From an uncultured Asticcacaulis sp. (GTDB lineage: Bacteria; Pseudomonadota; Alphaproteobacteria; Caulobacterales; Caulobacteraceae), in the NCBI GenBank assembly GCA_946480125.1, contig CAMLIY010000080.1:1-12029 (forward strand): a stretch of 12,029 bases of DNA. Reading direction: 5' to 3'. Below are positions 1-7,247 of this stretch, piece by piece. The position numbers and the translations under genes are program-made. The notes under the pieces are model-generated. The model worked only from the letters and a program-made list of their open reading frames with translations. It had not been told where the DNA came from and made no database searches. Each line of letters begins with the position of its first letter. The first letter of the stretch is position 1.

Positions 1-211
1 AAACGGCACGCGGATCTTCACCTTCGACCGCCGGAAAGACACGTGCGATGTCGGCATGGGCGCCCAGGCCCACGCCGGTCAGTCCCTCGTCGGTTTCCAG
101 CAGCAGAATGGGCACATCGGTGATACCTGAATGTACCAGCCCGTTGACATCGCCGATCGGCCGGCCCCAATCATGAATCGTGGTGAGGCTGCGATAGCCG
201 GTAATCTTCAT
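1..211 (-). CDS. Enolase-superfamily (mandelate racemase/muconate lactonizing type) enzyme, N-terminal part
   Basis: Only the first 70 residues are in the window; the gene runs off the left edge. Translation from the ATG at 211 begins MKITGYRSLTTIHDW and continues with a segment ending ETDEGLTGVGLGAHADI. This is the capping-domain pattern of mandelate racemase/muconate lactonizing enzymes: an opening MKI strand, then a strand of the form 'V.l.TdeGl.G.G'. Family members abstract a proton alpha to a carboxylate, and many dehydrate sugar acids. The metal ligands and catalytic Lys/His lie outside the window, so the substrate cannot be read. Next to a GntR regulator and pectin-type hydrolases, a sugar-acid dehydratase or cycloisomerase is an inference. 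The ribosome site is weak (AGAAAGA about 9 bases before the ATG). The gene is divergent from the GntR gene across a 291-base AT-rich spacer. Confidence 0.8.
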   Translation of the reverse strand, partial: MKITGYRSLTTIHDWGRPIGDVNGLVHSGITDVPILLLETDEGLTGVGLGAHADIARVFPAVEGEDPRAV

Positions 212-265
212 CTGGGGTCTTTCTGGTCAACGTTTTCACCGCGATCTGTTTTCGCAGCGTAAGTT

Positions 266-280
266 ATAATATGTATTATG
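266..280. promoter_or_regulatory. Candidate operator, near-palindrome with CATAATACAT motif
   Basis: Bases 266-279 read ATAATATGTATTAT, a near-perfect palindrome in which only the two central bases fail to pair. On the minus strand 280-271 is CATAATACAT. The same ten bases recur at 5058-5067, upstream of the beta-helix/GH28 operon. The site lies about 55-70 bases before the start of the enolase-superfamily gene, in the spacer shared with the GntR gene. That it is bound by the neighbouring GntR protein is inference. Confidence 0.4.
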
Positions 281-300
281 AAATCTAACATTGCTATATA

Positions 301-313
301 TGCTTGGCAAGCA
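301..313. promoter_or_regulatory. Perfect 13-base palindrome, candidate operator
   Basis: TGCTTG-G-CAAGCA is a perfect inverted repeat with 6-base arms around one central base, in the divergent spacer between the enolase-superfamily gene and the GntR gene. Its size and place suit a dimeric regulator. It is the most symmetric element in the 291-base spacer (212-502). Besides this, that spacer holds the 266-280 element and a smaller palindrome ATATG-A-CATAT at 394-404. I see no small gene in the spacer. No T-run follows, so a terminator is unlikely. Confidence 0.35.
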
Positions 314-502
314 ATGAATCGCGCTCCGCAAACCTTTGGATATCTAAGTCTTTGAAAAAGCGTTTTAATAAGGCTTGCAGCGGGTGAAAAAATATATGAC
401 ATATTCTCAATTGTGTGCGGTTGCGGTAAAATTGAAAGCCATGCTGGTTTTCCGTATTCCGTGATAGGCTCATCCCAGAATCGACTCTTGAGGTTAAGAC
501 GC

Positions 503-1240
503 TTGAATACCACCGTAGCCTTTTCCGCCCGTAATGCCCGCCGCCGTCCGCGCCTGGCCGTCGCCGTCGTCGAAGATCTGGTGACCGCCATCGTGACCGA
601 GGTCTATCCGGCCGGTTCGGCCCTGCCGCCGGAAAACGTGCTGTGCGACATGTTTGAGGTCAGCCGCACGGTCATCCGTGAGGCGACCACCGCCATGACG
701 GAAAAGGGACTGGTCATTTCGCAACAGGGGCGCGGGACGATTGTGCAGGATTCGTCGCACTGGAGCCTGCTTGATCCGATGGTGCTGGGCGCGCTTTTCC
801 AGCGTGATGACGGCCTGACCTATCTCGATAACCTGATCGAAATCCGGGTGACGCTCGAAGCCTCTATGGCGTCGAAGGCGGCGAAGAAGGCGACACCTGA
901 AGAGGTCGCCGAACTGACGGCGCAGATGGAGACGCTTGAAAGCCTGATCCAGACACCGGCGGCCTATGTCCATGAAGACGTTAAGTTCCACGACATCATC
1001 ATGCGGGTTTCGGGTGATAAGCTCAGTGAAGCCATCATTAACAGTATTCAGGGCAAGGCGCTGAAAAACCTGAACTATTCGGGCAAGCTCAATGTCGAGC
1101 ATATCAAGGAAACCCACGCGGCCCATACCGAGGTCTACCAGGCCATCCTGAAGCATGACGGCGATGCAGCGGCAAAAGCCATGCGCGATCATATCGAAGG
1201 GTCATGGAAGAAACGTCGCCCCACCAGTTTGAAAGGGTGA
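503..1240 (+). CDS. GntR-family transcriptional regulator, FadR subfamily (FCD domain)
   Basis: The product is a predicted cytoplasmic DNA-binding repressor of 245 residues. Residues 20-82 form the winged helix, with the hallmark stretch SALPPENVLCDMFEVSRTVI and the wing QQGRGTIV. Residues 105-235 form the helical FCD ligand domain. Asp159, His163, His208 and His230 match its metal-binding D-x3-H...H...H set, so a metal-bound carboxylate or sugar-acid effector is likely. I choose the TTG at 503: GAGG lies 9 bases upstream and the protein then has the usual length for the subfamily. An in-frame GTG at 413 would add 30 non-family residues and has no ribosome site. FadR-type regulators often control hexuronate and sugar-acid genes. 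The divergent enolase-superfamily gene, and possibly the beta-helix/GH28 pair, are the likely targets by inference. The effector is unknown. Confidence 0.9.
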   Translation: MNTTVAFSARNARRRPRLAVAVVEDLVTAIVTEVYPAGSALPPENVLCDMFEVSRTVIREATTAMTEKGLVISQQGRGTIVQDSSHWSLLDPMVLGALFQRDDGLTYLDNLIEIRVTLEASMASKAAKKATPEEVAELTAQMETLESLIQTPAAYVHEDVKFHDIIMRVSGDKLSEAIINSIQGKALKNLNYSGKLNVEHIKETHAAHTEVYQAILKHDGDAAAKAMRDHIEGSWKKRRPTSLKG

Positions 1241-1273
1241 AAACGCCCATCCTTGGCCGATTGCGTCGCAGTC

Positions 1274-1318
1274 GTCGCTAGCGGGTACTTAGGGTACCCG
1301 CGTCGCTAGCCGGCTAGC
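1274..1318. repeat. Cluster of palindromes and direct repeats between convergent genes
   Basis: The 114-base spacer between the GntR stop and the GH28 stop holds three kinds of symmetry. There is a hairpin, GCGGGTAC (1281-1288) with GTACCCGC (1294-1301) around a 5-base loop. There is a perfect 14-base palindrome, GCTAGCCGGCTAGC (1305-1318). There is also a direct repeat, GTCGCTAGC at 1274-1282 and 1302-1310. GCTAGC occurs three times in 42 bases. No T-run follows on either strand, so this is not a standard intrinsic terminator. It could still stop or protect the two converging transcripts, or be a dispersed palindromic element; I cannot tell which. Confidence 0.6.
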
Positions 1319-1354
1319 ACTCGACTCAAGGCTGAACGTTTCACACGCCGGTGC

Positions 1355-2875
1355 TTAGGCAGTAATGGTGACGTCCGAGCCGTTTTTCTGAACGACTGCG
1401 CTTGCGGCAAAGCCGTCAATGCGGCTGCCTTTCACATCATCCAGCACAATTGCCGGACGGGCGTCAGGTTTTTCGACATCGAAGGTGCAGTCAGTCAGGC
1501 GCAGGCCCCGTACATTGCGGGCATAGAAACCGTAGGCGGGCAGGGTGCCCATGAAGCTGATCTCCAGGCTGGCCTCGCGCTTTTCCTTCGGCGTCCGTGC
1601 GGCGTCTTCAGCCGCGCCACCGCCGGAACTGACCACATGGACATTTGAGAAGCTGACATCCATGACCGGCGCATCGGGAATGCCCTGCACACCGCACGGA
1701 TAACGGCCATCGGCGCCGGAGACCTGGATGTTGTCGAATCGCACCCGCCGGCAGGCGCCCACCGTGGTGCCCTCCGGCGCCCGCAGGCGCGCCGCCTGAC
1801 GTACGAACAAAGGATGATTGACCGGATTGCGCAGGATGATATTCGAGACGACGACATCTTCCAATACGCCGCCATCGACCACACCGACCAGGATGCCGCG
1901 CGTATTTTCGCAGGTGCAATCGCTGATCAGGATATTGCGGAAGCCGCCATTGCTCTCGGTGCCGAGCTTGATGCGGCCCAGCACACCGATATCATCGACC
2001 GAGCGGTAATCCGACAGGCGATAGCTGCCATCGATCACCGAGCCGGTCTCAAAACCCGAGGTATGGCAATTGGTTATGCTGATATTCTCACACGCCACCT
2101 TACGACCGAGGGCATAGCTCGCCTTGACGACGATGCCGTCATCCTTGGGGGCATTGACCCGGCAATTGGTGACGCGGACATCGCGGCAGCAGTCGATATC
2201 GATGCCGTCGCGGTTGGTATCGACCGTGATGTTGTCGATGGTGGCGTTGGTGCAGCCGAGCAGGTGGCAGGCGAAATGGCCGCCTTGCAGGATGGTGACA
2301 TCGCGCACCAGCACATTGCGGCAGTTCTTCAGACCAATCGCGCGGATGCCCTTGCCCTGCATGGCGATTTCCTTGGGATCGGCCGAACGCGGTGCGCTCC
2401 AGCCGGTGACGCCATGCCAGCGCGCGCCGGCATCCTCGCGCACCAATCCCTTGCCGAAGATCATCCCGCGCCCGATGATCGACACATCGCTGGCGCCGTC
2501 GGCATAGACCAGGCTGCAATGGAACTGTGTGATGCCGAAATCCTGGAACTGTTCGGGCAGGTCGGCTTCGGCAAAGTCATAGCTGCCCTTGTGGATCGCC
2601 GGATCAGCGGCTTCCAGGATGCAGCCTTCGGCGAGTAAAAGTGTAATCTTGTCAAGCAGCCGAATGGAAAAGCTGAGATAATGGCCGGCCGGCAGCAGCA
2701 CCGTACCACCACCCGCTTTTGAAGCGGCGGCGATCGTTTTATTGATGGCGGCGGTATCCAGCGTAACACCATCACCGCGCGCGCCGAAATCACGCACATC
2801 GAACAGGCCGTGTTGGGCAAAAGCGGGCAGGGCAAACAAAGCCGCCGCGCCGGTCAGGAGCGTGCGCCGGATCAT
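1355..2875 (-). CDS. Exported GH28-family pectinase-like enzyme (polygalacturonase/rhamnogalacturonan hydrolase clade)
   Basis: The 506-residue protein is predicted to hydrolyse a galacturonic-acid-containing polymer outside the cytoplasm. Residues 1-20 are a signal peptide ending AFA; Arg3-Arg4 followed by TLL could make it a Tat signal. The pectate-lyase-like opening FDVRDFGARGDG is at 25-36. Beta-helix coils follow, with GH28 signatures at NRDGIDID (221-228, Asp223), KDD (Asp245-Asp246) and RIKLGTESNGG (301-311). These match the three conserved aspartates and the Arg/Lys of polygalacturonases. The usual GHG histidine motif is not visible; the matching segment near 271-284 reads HTSGFETGS, as I recall for a bacterial exo-acting or rhamnogalacturonan clade. 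Its ATG overlaps the stop of the upstream gene (ATGA, 2872-2875), and AGGAAA lies about 8 bases upstream, so it is probably coupled to that gene. The exact substrate is uncertain. Confidence 0.85.
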   Translation of the reverse strand: MIRRTLLTGAAALFALPAFAQHGLFDVRDFGARGDGVTLDTAAINKTIAAASKAGGGTVLLPAGHYLSFSIRLLDKITLLLAEGCILEAADPAIHKGSYDFAEADLPEQFQDFGITQFHCSLVYADGASDVSIIGRGMIFGKGLVREDAGARWHGVTGWSAPRSADPKEIAMQGKGIRAIGLKNCRNVLVRDVTILQGGHFACHLLGCTNATIDNITVDTNRDGIDIDCCRDVRVTNCRVNAPKDDGIVVKASYALGRKVACENISITNCHTSGFETGSVIDGSYRLSDYRSVDDIGVLGRIKLGTESNGGFRNILISDCTCENTRGILVGVVDGGVLEDVVVSNIILRNPVNHPLFVRQAARLRAPEGTTVGACRRVRFDNIQVSGADGRYPCGVQGIPDAPVMDVSFSNVHVVSSGGGAAEDAARTPKEKREASLEISFMGTLPAYGFYARNVRGLRLTDCTFDVEKPDARPAIVLDDVKGSRIDGFAASAVVQKNGSDVTITA

Positions 2876-4992
2876 GGCTGTTTCCTGATCTTTTCAGCCA
2901 AGGGCGAGCCATCCGGCCTCGGCCAATCCGCCGGTTTGACGCGCGGTTTGACGTCGCCGAATTCGACCGGACCGGCTTCGGGCATGATGCCGGCATTGGC
3001 CATGACCTGTTTCGCCTCATCGGGCCACTGGCCGTTAGTGATCAGGTGGTCATCGACGATCAGGTCCTCCTGATAGGCCGTCCAGATGCCGCCGGTCGTG
3101 GTGGTGTTGTGCCAGTTGCCGCGGGCGGTATTATTGACCGAGGTGCGCAGCGGCAGGGCGGAGCGGGCGGTATTAATGTTCAGCCATTGGCTGGCGTCTT
3201 CGACCACATTGTTGCGTGCCAGTATGCCGCGCGAGCCTTCATCGAAATAGAGGGCGATACGGTCGCCGATATCGAAGACGTGGTTTTCAGCGAAGACGCA
3301 GTCCGGGCAGGCGCCGAGATTGTAGATGGCCCCGCCGTCGTTGAACAGTTGCTTGACCTTGTATACGCGGTTGAAGCCGACAAAGACATCCTTGTGCGTG
3401 GTCGGGGTGTCATAGACCGGCTGGCCGCCGCCGCCCTGGGCTATGGCGTCATAGCCGCGCTGACGGGTGCGGTAGTTCGGATTGCCGCCGGCATCGACAT
3501 AGCCCCAGCCATAGCCGACATCGATGGCATCATACGGCGCGCCCGAAATATCGTTGTGAATGATGACTGTATTCCACACATAGGTGGAGAGAATGGCGGA
3601 ATTGTCCTTGTAGTCCTGGCTGATGTTCTGGATCAGGTTGTTCTCGATCACCAGTTGCCGGTTGGTCAGTTTGGGATCGGAGGGATGGTGGGCGTCAGGC
3701 AGCACGCCGCCGGACAGGATGGCGCCGCCGGCCAGGTCGGTGAAGACATTGCGCGACACGACGATATCGGCCGTGGCGAGGCCCTGTCCGGACAGGTTGG
3801 CGTTTCGGTCATTGCCGATACCGAGCGCATATTGGCCGAGATGGGCGAAGACATTGCCATCGAGCACGATATGCTGGGCGGCGGCGAACTGCACGGCGGC
3901 GGGCGTCTGGTGCCATTTATCGCGCACGGTCTCGAATTCCGGACAGCCGGTCTGGCAGACCTCCAGCACATTCTTCGGATAGGCCGCCGCCTTGCCGGTT
4001 AGGAAGGAGCCGCTTTGCTGGCTGGCGAAACCTTCGGGTGAGGAGGGGCCCATCCATGACGTGTAGGAGAATTGCAAGCCGGAAAATTTCAGGTCGGTCA
4101 CGGGGGCCTCAGGCGTGCCGGCGGCGCTGACCAGCACCTCCAGGCGCGGCAGGATCACCTTCGCCTTGGCGATATCAACCCCTTTGGCGGGCTTGTAATA
4201 GAGCCTGCCAGCGGCCGGATCGATATACCACTGGTTGGCCTTGGTCAGGAAGGCCAGGCTGTTTTGCAGATAGAGATGCGACCATTCGGGATGGAACGGG
4301 TAAGGGATGCTGTCATAGCCCCAGATATTATTGGCCCAGGCGGGCTGCTGCATGGTGATCGTATTGCCTGTGATCTTTTCTACCGGCGAAAAGCGCGAGG
4401 TGAAAAACCCCTGGCTTTCGATCTCGATGCGGTGCTGGTCAGGCAGGGCGGCGAGCGTGTTGAGGCTGGAGTCCTTTATGGTCATGCCGGCTTCGGTGAA
4501 GGTCACGGCGTCGCGTGAAATCTCCATCTGGGCGCGTTCGGCCAGAGAGTCATTAACCCAAAGCTGTCGGCTGTCCGTGCCCTTCGGCACATTAGCGACA
4601 TATATATTCCGGGCGGCATCATAAACCGTCCATCCGGTGATGGCCGTGCCGCCGGACAGAACCGGACGGGCCTGGGGCGCAGCCTGCCAGGTGACATTAA
4701 AGCCCTTCTGGCCACCATCGGTCTGGGTAAAGACCAGCGGCGCGGTCAGCGGATAGATGCCGTCGGCCAGAGTGACCGTGACGTCGCCAGAGGTGTTGGC
4801 GGCACGGACGGCTTTCTGCGCCCGCGAAAGTGTCTTGAAGGGGTGCGTCGCCGAGCCATCCGCATTGTCGTCACCTGTGGGAGAAACATAGACAGCGCTG
4901 TGCGGATGCGTCCATTTCGTCTGGGCGTGGGCCGGCAAAACTATGGCAAAAGCCAGGATGGCAGCAAGGGTCAGGTGGCGGTCGGCCGGCAT
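2872..4992 (-). CDS. Exported right-handed parallel beta-helix protein, GH141-like
   Basis: The 706-residue protein has a signal peptide (1-23, ending AHA), then YVSPTGDDNADGS near 35-47, the start of many parallel beta-helix carbohydrate enzymes. Next come a jelly-roll-like stretch with RQLWVND (142-148) and a C-terminal half full of coils such as IVVSRNVF, LVIENNLI and GILARNNVV. The layout, with the acidic signatures AIDVGYGWG (Asp491) and NDGGAIY (Asp552), resembles GH141, whose known members include a fucosidase acting on rhamnogalacturonan II and a xylanase. The family call rests on memory of sequence patterns, and GH120 or an unassigned beta-helix family is possible. I choose the ATG at 4992 because GGGAG lies 6 bases upstream and the signal peptide then starts correctly. 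An ATG at 5037 would add 15 basic residues without a ribosome site. It is first in an operon with the GH28 gene. Confidence 0.75.
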   Translation of the reverse strand: MPADRHLTLAAILAFAIVLPAHAQTKWTHPHSAVYVSPTGDDNADGSATHPFKTLSRAQKAVRAANTSGDVTVTLADGIYPLTAPLVFTQTDGGQKGFNVTWQAAPQARPVLSGGTAITGWTVYDAARNIYVANVPKGTDSRQLWVNDSLAERAQMEISRDAVTFTEAGMTIKDSSLNTLAALPDQHRIEIESQGFFTSRFSPVEKITGNTITMQQPAWANNIWGYDSIPYPFHPEWSHLYLQNSLAFLTKANQWYIDPAAGRLYYKPAKGVDIAKAKVILPRLEVLVSAAGTPEAPVTDLKFSGLQFSYTSWMGPSSPEGFASQQSGSFLTGKAAAYPKNVLEVCQTGCPEFETVRDKWHQTPAAVQFAAAQHIVLDGNVFAHLGQYALGIGNDRNANLSGQGLATADIVVSRNVFTDLAGGAILSGGVLPDAHHPSDPKLTNRQLVIENNLIQNISQDYKDNSAILSTYVWNTVIIHNDISGAPYDAIDVGYGWGYVDAGGNPNYRTRQRGYDAIAQGGGGQPVYDTPTTHKDVFVGFNRVYKVKQLFNDGGAIYNLGACPDCVFAENHVFDIGDRIALYFDEGSRGILARNNVVEDASQWLNINTARSALPLRTSVNNTARGNWHNTTTTGGIWTAYQEDLIVDDHLITNGQWPDEAKQVMANAGIMPEAGPVEFGDVKPRVKPADWPRPDGSPLAEKIRKQP

Positions 4993-5041
4993 TATCATCT
5001 CCCACTTATATTTGAAACGGCGGTCTGCGCGCCGCATGAAT

Positions 5042-5077
5042 ATATGATTACTTCAAACATAATACATCATATGTCAA
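5042..5077. promoter_or_regulatory. Candidate operator/promoter region of the beta-helix/GH28 operon
   Basis: Bases 5058-5067 are CATAATACAT, identical to the complement of 271-280 upstream of the enolase-superfamily gene. Around it lies ACATA...TATGT (5057-5074). A wider inverted repeat, ATATGAT (5042-5048) and ATCATAT (5066-5072), also spans it. On the minus strand 5077-5072 reads TTGACA, a perfect -35 hexamer, but the -10 at 17 bases is poor. The repeats overlap this hexamer, which would suit repression. The regulator is inferred to be the local GntR protein. Confidence 0.4.
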
Positions 5078-5080
5078 CCT

Positions 5081-5108
5081 TTGATCGGCGTGGGAGGGCT
5101 TATATGAT
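5081..5108 (+). promoter_or_regulatory. Candidate sigma-70-type promoter of the SYLF-domain gene
   Basis: TTGATC at 5081-5086 and TATGAT at 5103-5108 are separated by 16 bases, matching 4 of 6 and 5 of 6 consensus positions. This would give a leader of about 90 bases before the ATG at 5206. The leader contains the inverted repeat GATGG/CCATC (5124-5137). The spacer is shared with the divergent beta-helix operon. Confidence 0.35.
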
Positions 5109-5205
5109 CCTGACATTTTGCTTGATGGCTACCCATCGCAAACCTATGGACGAGGTGGATAGAAAGGTGTGGCTGAACCTGTTTACCTATCTGAGGTTAT
5201 CGTTC

Positions 5206-5781
5206 ATGTTTAAGTTCTCCGCCTTGACCAGCAATGGTTTTGCTCTTGCGCTGGCAATGACCACCACTGCAATGATTCCCGCCGCGATGCCCCAGGTCGC
5301 CGAAGCCGCAACCAAGGCTGATATTAACAACGATGCCCAATCTGCCCTTAATTCGCTTTATGCCAGCAATGCCACGGCCAAGCTGATCGGCAGCAAGGCG
5401 AAGGCCATTCTGGTTTTCCCAAGTATCGTTAAGGCGGGACTAGTTTTTGGCGGCGCCTATGGCGAGGGCGAACTGCTGGCTAATGGTGGCGTCGAAAACT
5501 ACTACAATTCCTTCTCAGGCTCCTGGGGACTGCAAGCGGGTGCGCAATCCTATGGCTATGTGGTTTTCCTGATGACCGACAGCGCCGTGAAATACCTGCA
5601 TGACAGTTCGGGCATTGAAATCGGCGTGGGGCCTACGGTGGTCGTGGTCGATGAGGGGGTGGCCCGCAACCTGTCGACCTCTACCCTGAAGGACGACGCC
5701 TACGCTTTCATTTTCGATCAAAAGGGCCTGATGGCCGGTGTTTCCATCGAGGGCACCAAGATATCCAAGATCAAGCAATAG
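5206..5781 (+). CDS. Exported SYLF-domain (YSC84-like) lipid-binding protein
   Basis: The product has 191 residues. A hydrophobic signal peptide covers about 1-34 and ends AEA. The rest is one SYLF domain, recognisable from SKAKAILVFPSIVKAGLVFG (63-82), then GEGELL, a Trp-Gly core (SWGLQAGAQSYG) and the final strand GVSIEGTKI. SYLF domains bind phosphoinositides in eukaryotes. The bacterial exported forms are common in proteobacteria, but their role is unsettled; an envelope lipid-binding role is inference. The ATG at 5206 is chosen because GAGG lies 9 bases upstream and the signal peptide starts there. The same reading frame stays open upstream over the beta-helix gene, but that part is antisense and shows no family match. 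A strong terminator follows 29 bases after the stop, so it is probably a single-gene unit. Confidence 0.9.
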   Translation: MFKFSALTSNGFALALAMTTTAMIPAAMPQVAEAATKADINNDAQSALNSLYASNATAKLIGSKAKAILVFPSIVKAGLVFGGAYGEGELLANGGVENYYNSFSGSWGLQAGAQSYGYVVFLMTDSAVKYLHDSSGIEIGVGPTVVVVDEGVARNLSTSTLKDDAYAFIFDQKGLMAGVSIEGTKISKIKQ

Positions 5782-5810
5782 CTTACCCCTGGCTAACTTG
5801 ATCTTGTCAT

Positions 5811-5847
5811 GAGCCCTCCGGTGTCCCCTGACCGGAGGGCTCTTTTT
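5811..5847 (+). terminator. Intrinsic terminator of the SYLF-domain gene
   Basis: A perfect 11-base stem, GAGCCCTCCGG (5811-5821) with CCGGAGGGCTC (5832-5842), encloses a 10-base loop and is followed by TTTTT. There is no T-run on the minus strand, so it serves the plus-strand gene only. It lies between convergent genes. Confidence 0.93.
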
Positions 5848-5852
5848 ATGGC

Positions 5853-7109
5853 CTAGTCCACCCAGTCCTTTTTGACCGTTCTGGACGCCAGCAGAAGCAG
5901 AGCCGCCGCCATCAGATAAAAAACCAAACCGATCACAAAGGCCCATTTGATCGAGTCTACGCCATATTCCGGTTTCAACAGGTCCGACACCTTGCCGAAA
6001 AAATAAGGCCCGGCGCTGAGGCCAATCAGGTTGGTGATCAGCAGGAACAGCGCCGCCATCTGGGCGCGGGAAGAGGCCGGGCCGAGGTGCTGGATGGCCG
6101 TCACCAATGGTCCGAACCACATCAGGCCGAGTGCCTGCGGGATCAGGATAAGGAAGAACGCCTCGTGGGGTGTTTTCGCCATGACGCACAGGGCATACAG
6201 CGGCGCGGAGAGCACAAAAGCGATAGCGGGAATCAGCGGATAGGCGCCCTTATATACGGGGCCGAGCTTATCGCCCAATATGCCGCCCCCCAGAATGCCG
6301 ATAATGCCACTGATCAGGAAAGCCCCGGCGAACAGTTCCGACCGGCTGACGATATCCATGTGCAGCGACCGCGCCAGGAAGGTCGGGAACCAGTACAGGA
6401 AACCGTAACCGACCAGCGAGGCGAAGGACGCGCCGAACGCTATAAGCCAGAAGCTGGGCTTGCCGGCCGCCAGTTTGACCACCGCACCGAATGACAAGGG
6501 TTTGGCCGGCGCCGTATCGAACCGGCCACGTACCGGATCTTTGACCAGCAGACGCAAGACCGGCGCCATCAGCACACCAATACCGCCGATCACCAGAAAG
6601 GCCCAGCGCCAGTTGACCGCCGCCGCCATCAGCCCACCGAAAAGGATGCCGGCGGCGCTGCCGATCGGGATAGCGAGCGAATAGACCGACAGGGCGCGGG
6701 CGCGCTGTTTAGGTGGATAGAGATCAGCGATCAGGCTGTAGGCCGGGGGGGCGCCGCCGGCTTCGCCAATGCCGACACCCATACGCGCTAGGAACATCTG
6801 GGGAAACGTCGTGGCTAGTCCGCAGGCCGCCGTGAACCCTGACCAAATGGCCAGCGAAGCGGTTATGATCCAGACCCGTGAATACCGATCCGCCAGCCAG
6901 GCGACGGGAATGGCCAGGATGCTGTAGAGCAAACCAAACGCCAGTCCGCCCATCCAGCCGAGTTGTGCATCATTGAGGTGCAGTTCGGCGGCGATCGGCT
7001 CTTTGAGGATACTCAATATCTGCCGGTCGAGGAAGTTCAGCGCATAGACGATGATCAGCAGAAAGAGCGTGAAAGAACGACCCTTTGCGGGCGCGGTATC
7101 GGTTAGCAT
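5853..7109 (-). CDS. MFS transporter, Spinster-like
   Basis: The 418-residue inner-membrane protein has about 12 hydrophobic segments. The first carries NFLDRQIL (Asp28, Arg29), the loop after the second reads LADRYSR (72-78), and the fourth reads RMGVGIGEAGGAPP (Arg109, Glu116). The spacing of the Asp-Arg pair and the Arg/Glu pair matches the conserved charged residues I recall from bacterial Spinster homologues, where they form the proton-coupling network. Bacterial members transport uncharacterised lipid-like or small organic molecules, and the substrate cannot be read here. I choose the ATG at 7109, which has GGGGAG 7 bases upstream. Upstream in-frame starts (TTG at 7163, ATG at 7139) lack a clear ribosome site and add a hydrophilic tail. 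It is divergent from osmC and convergent with the SYLF gene. It is not obviously part of the pectin locus. Confidence 0.88.
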   Translation of the reverse strand: MLTDTAPAKGRSFTLFLLIIVYALNFLDRQILSILKEPIAAELHLNDAQLGWMGGLAFGLLYSILAIPVAWLADRYSRVWIITASLAIWSGFTAACGLATTFPQMFLARMGVGIGEAGGAPPAYSLIADLYPPKQRARALSVYSLAIPIGSAAGILFGGLMAAAVNWRWAFLVIGGIGVLMAPVLRLLVKDPVRGRFDTAPAKPLSFGAVVKLAAGKPSFWLIAFGASFASLVGYGFLYWFPTFLARSLHMDIVSRSELFAGAFLISGIIGILGGGILGDKLGPVYKGAYPLIPAIAFVLSAPLYALCVMAKTPHEAFFLILIPQALGLMWFGPLVTAIQHLGPASSRAQMAALFLLITNLIGLSAGPYFFGKVSDLLKPEYGVDSIKWAFVIGLVFYLMAAALLLLASRTVKKDWVD

Positions 7110-7247
7110 ATGCCGTCTCCCCATATCTGTTGCCTTCATAGGCGTTACTTGCAAATCAGACAAAGGAAAAGCGGCAAGGCTTCATTGAGTTGTCGTATAA
7201 AGGGGGATAGGAATGGGGCTTCAATTCATCAAAAAGGAGAGTTCCGC

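Noticed and set aside
413..502. GTG start of the GntR gene 30 codons upstream
   Set aside because: The added segment has no similarity to FadR-type N-termini and there is no ribosome site before 413. The TTG at 503 has GAGG at a 9-base distance.
1814..2638. Long plus-strand open frame antisense to the GH28 gene
   Set aside because: Its product is a low-complexity run of Ala, Asp and Ile that mirrors GH28 codon bias. It has no ribosome site or recognisable domain, and the opposite strand carries a clear family match.
3046..4002. 318-residue plus-strand open frame inside the beta-helix gene
   Set aside because: It is composed mostly of Ala, Gly, Val, Ile and Asp repeats arising from the complementary strand. 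There is no domain, signal peptide or ribosome site, and the minus-strand protein is convincing.
5124..5137. GATGG-CTAC-CCATC inverted repeat in the SYLF leader, considered as a riboswitch or attenuator
   Set aside because: The stem is only 5 bases, with no T-run and no alternative structure visible; too weak to claim a function.
4843..5205. Upstream in-frame extension of the SYLF-domain gene
   Set aside because: The frame is open but overlaps the divergent beta-helix gene and its control region. The signal peptide and the GAGG ribosome site fix the start at 5206.
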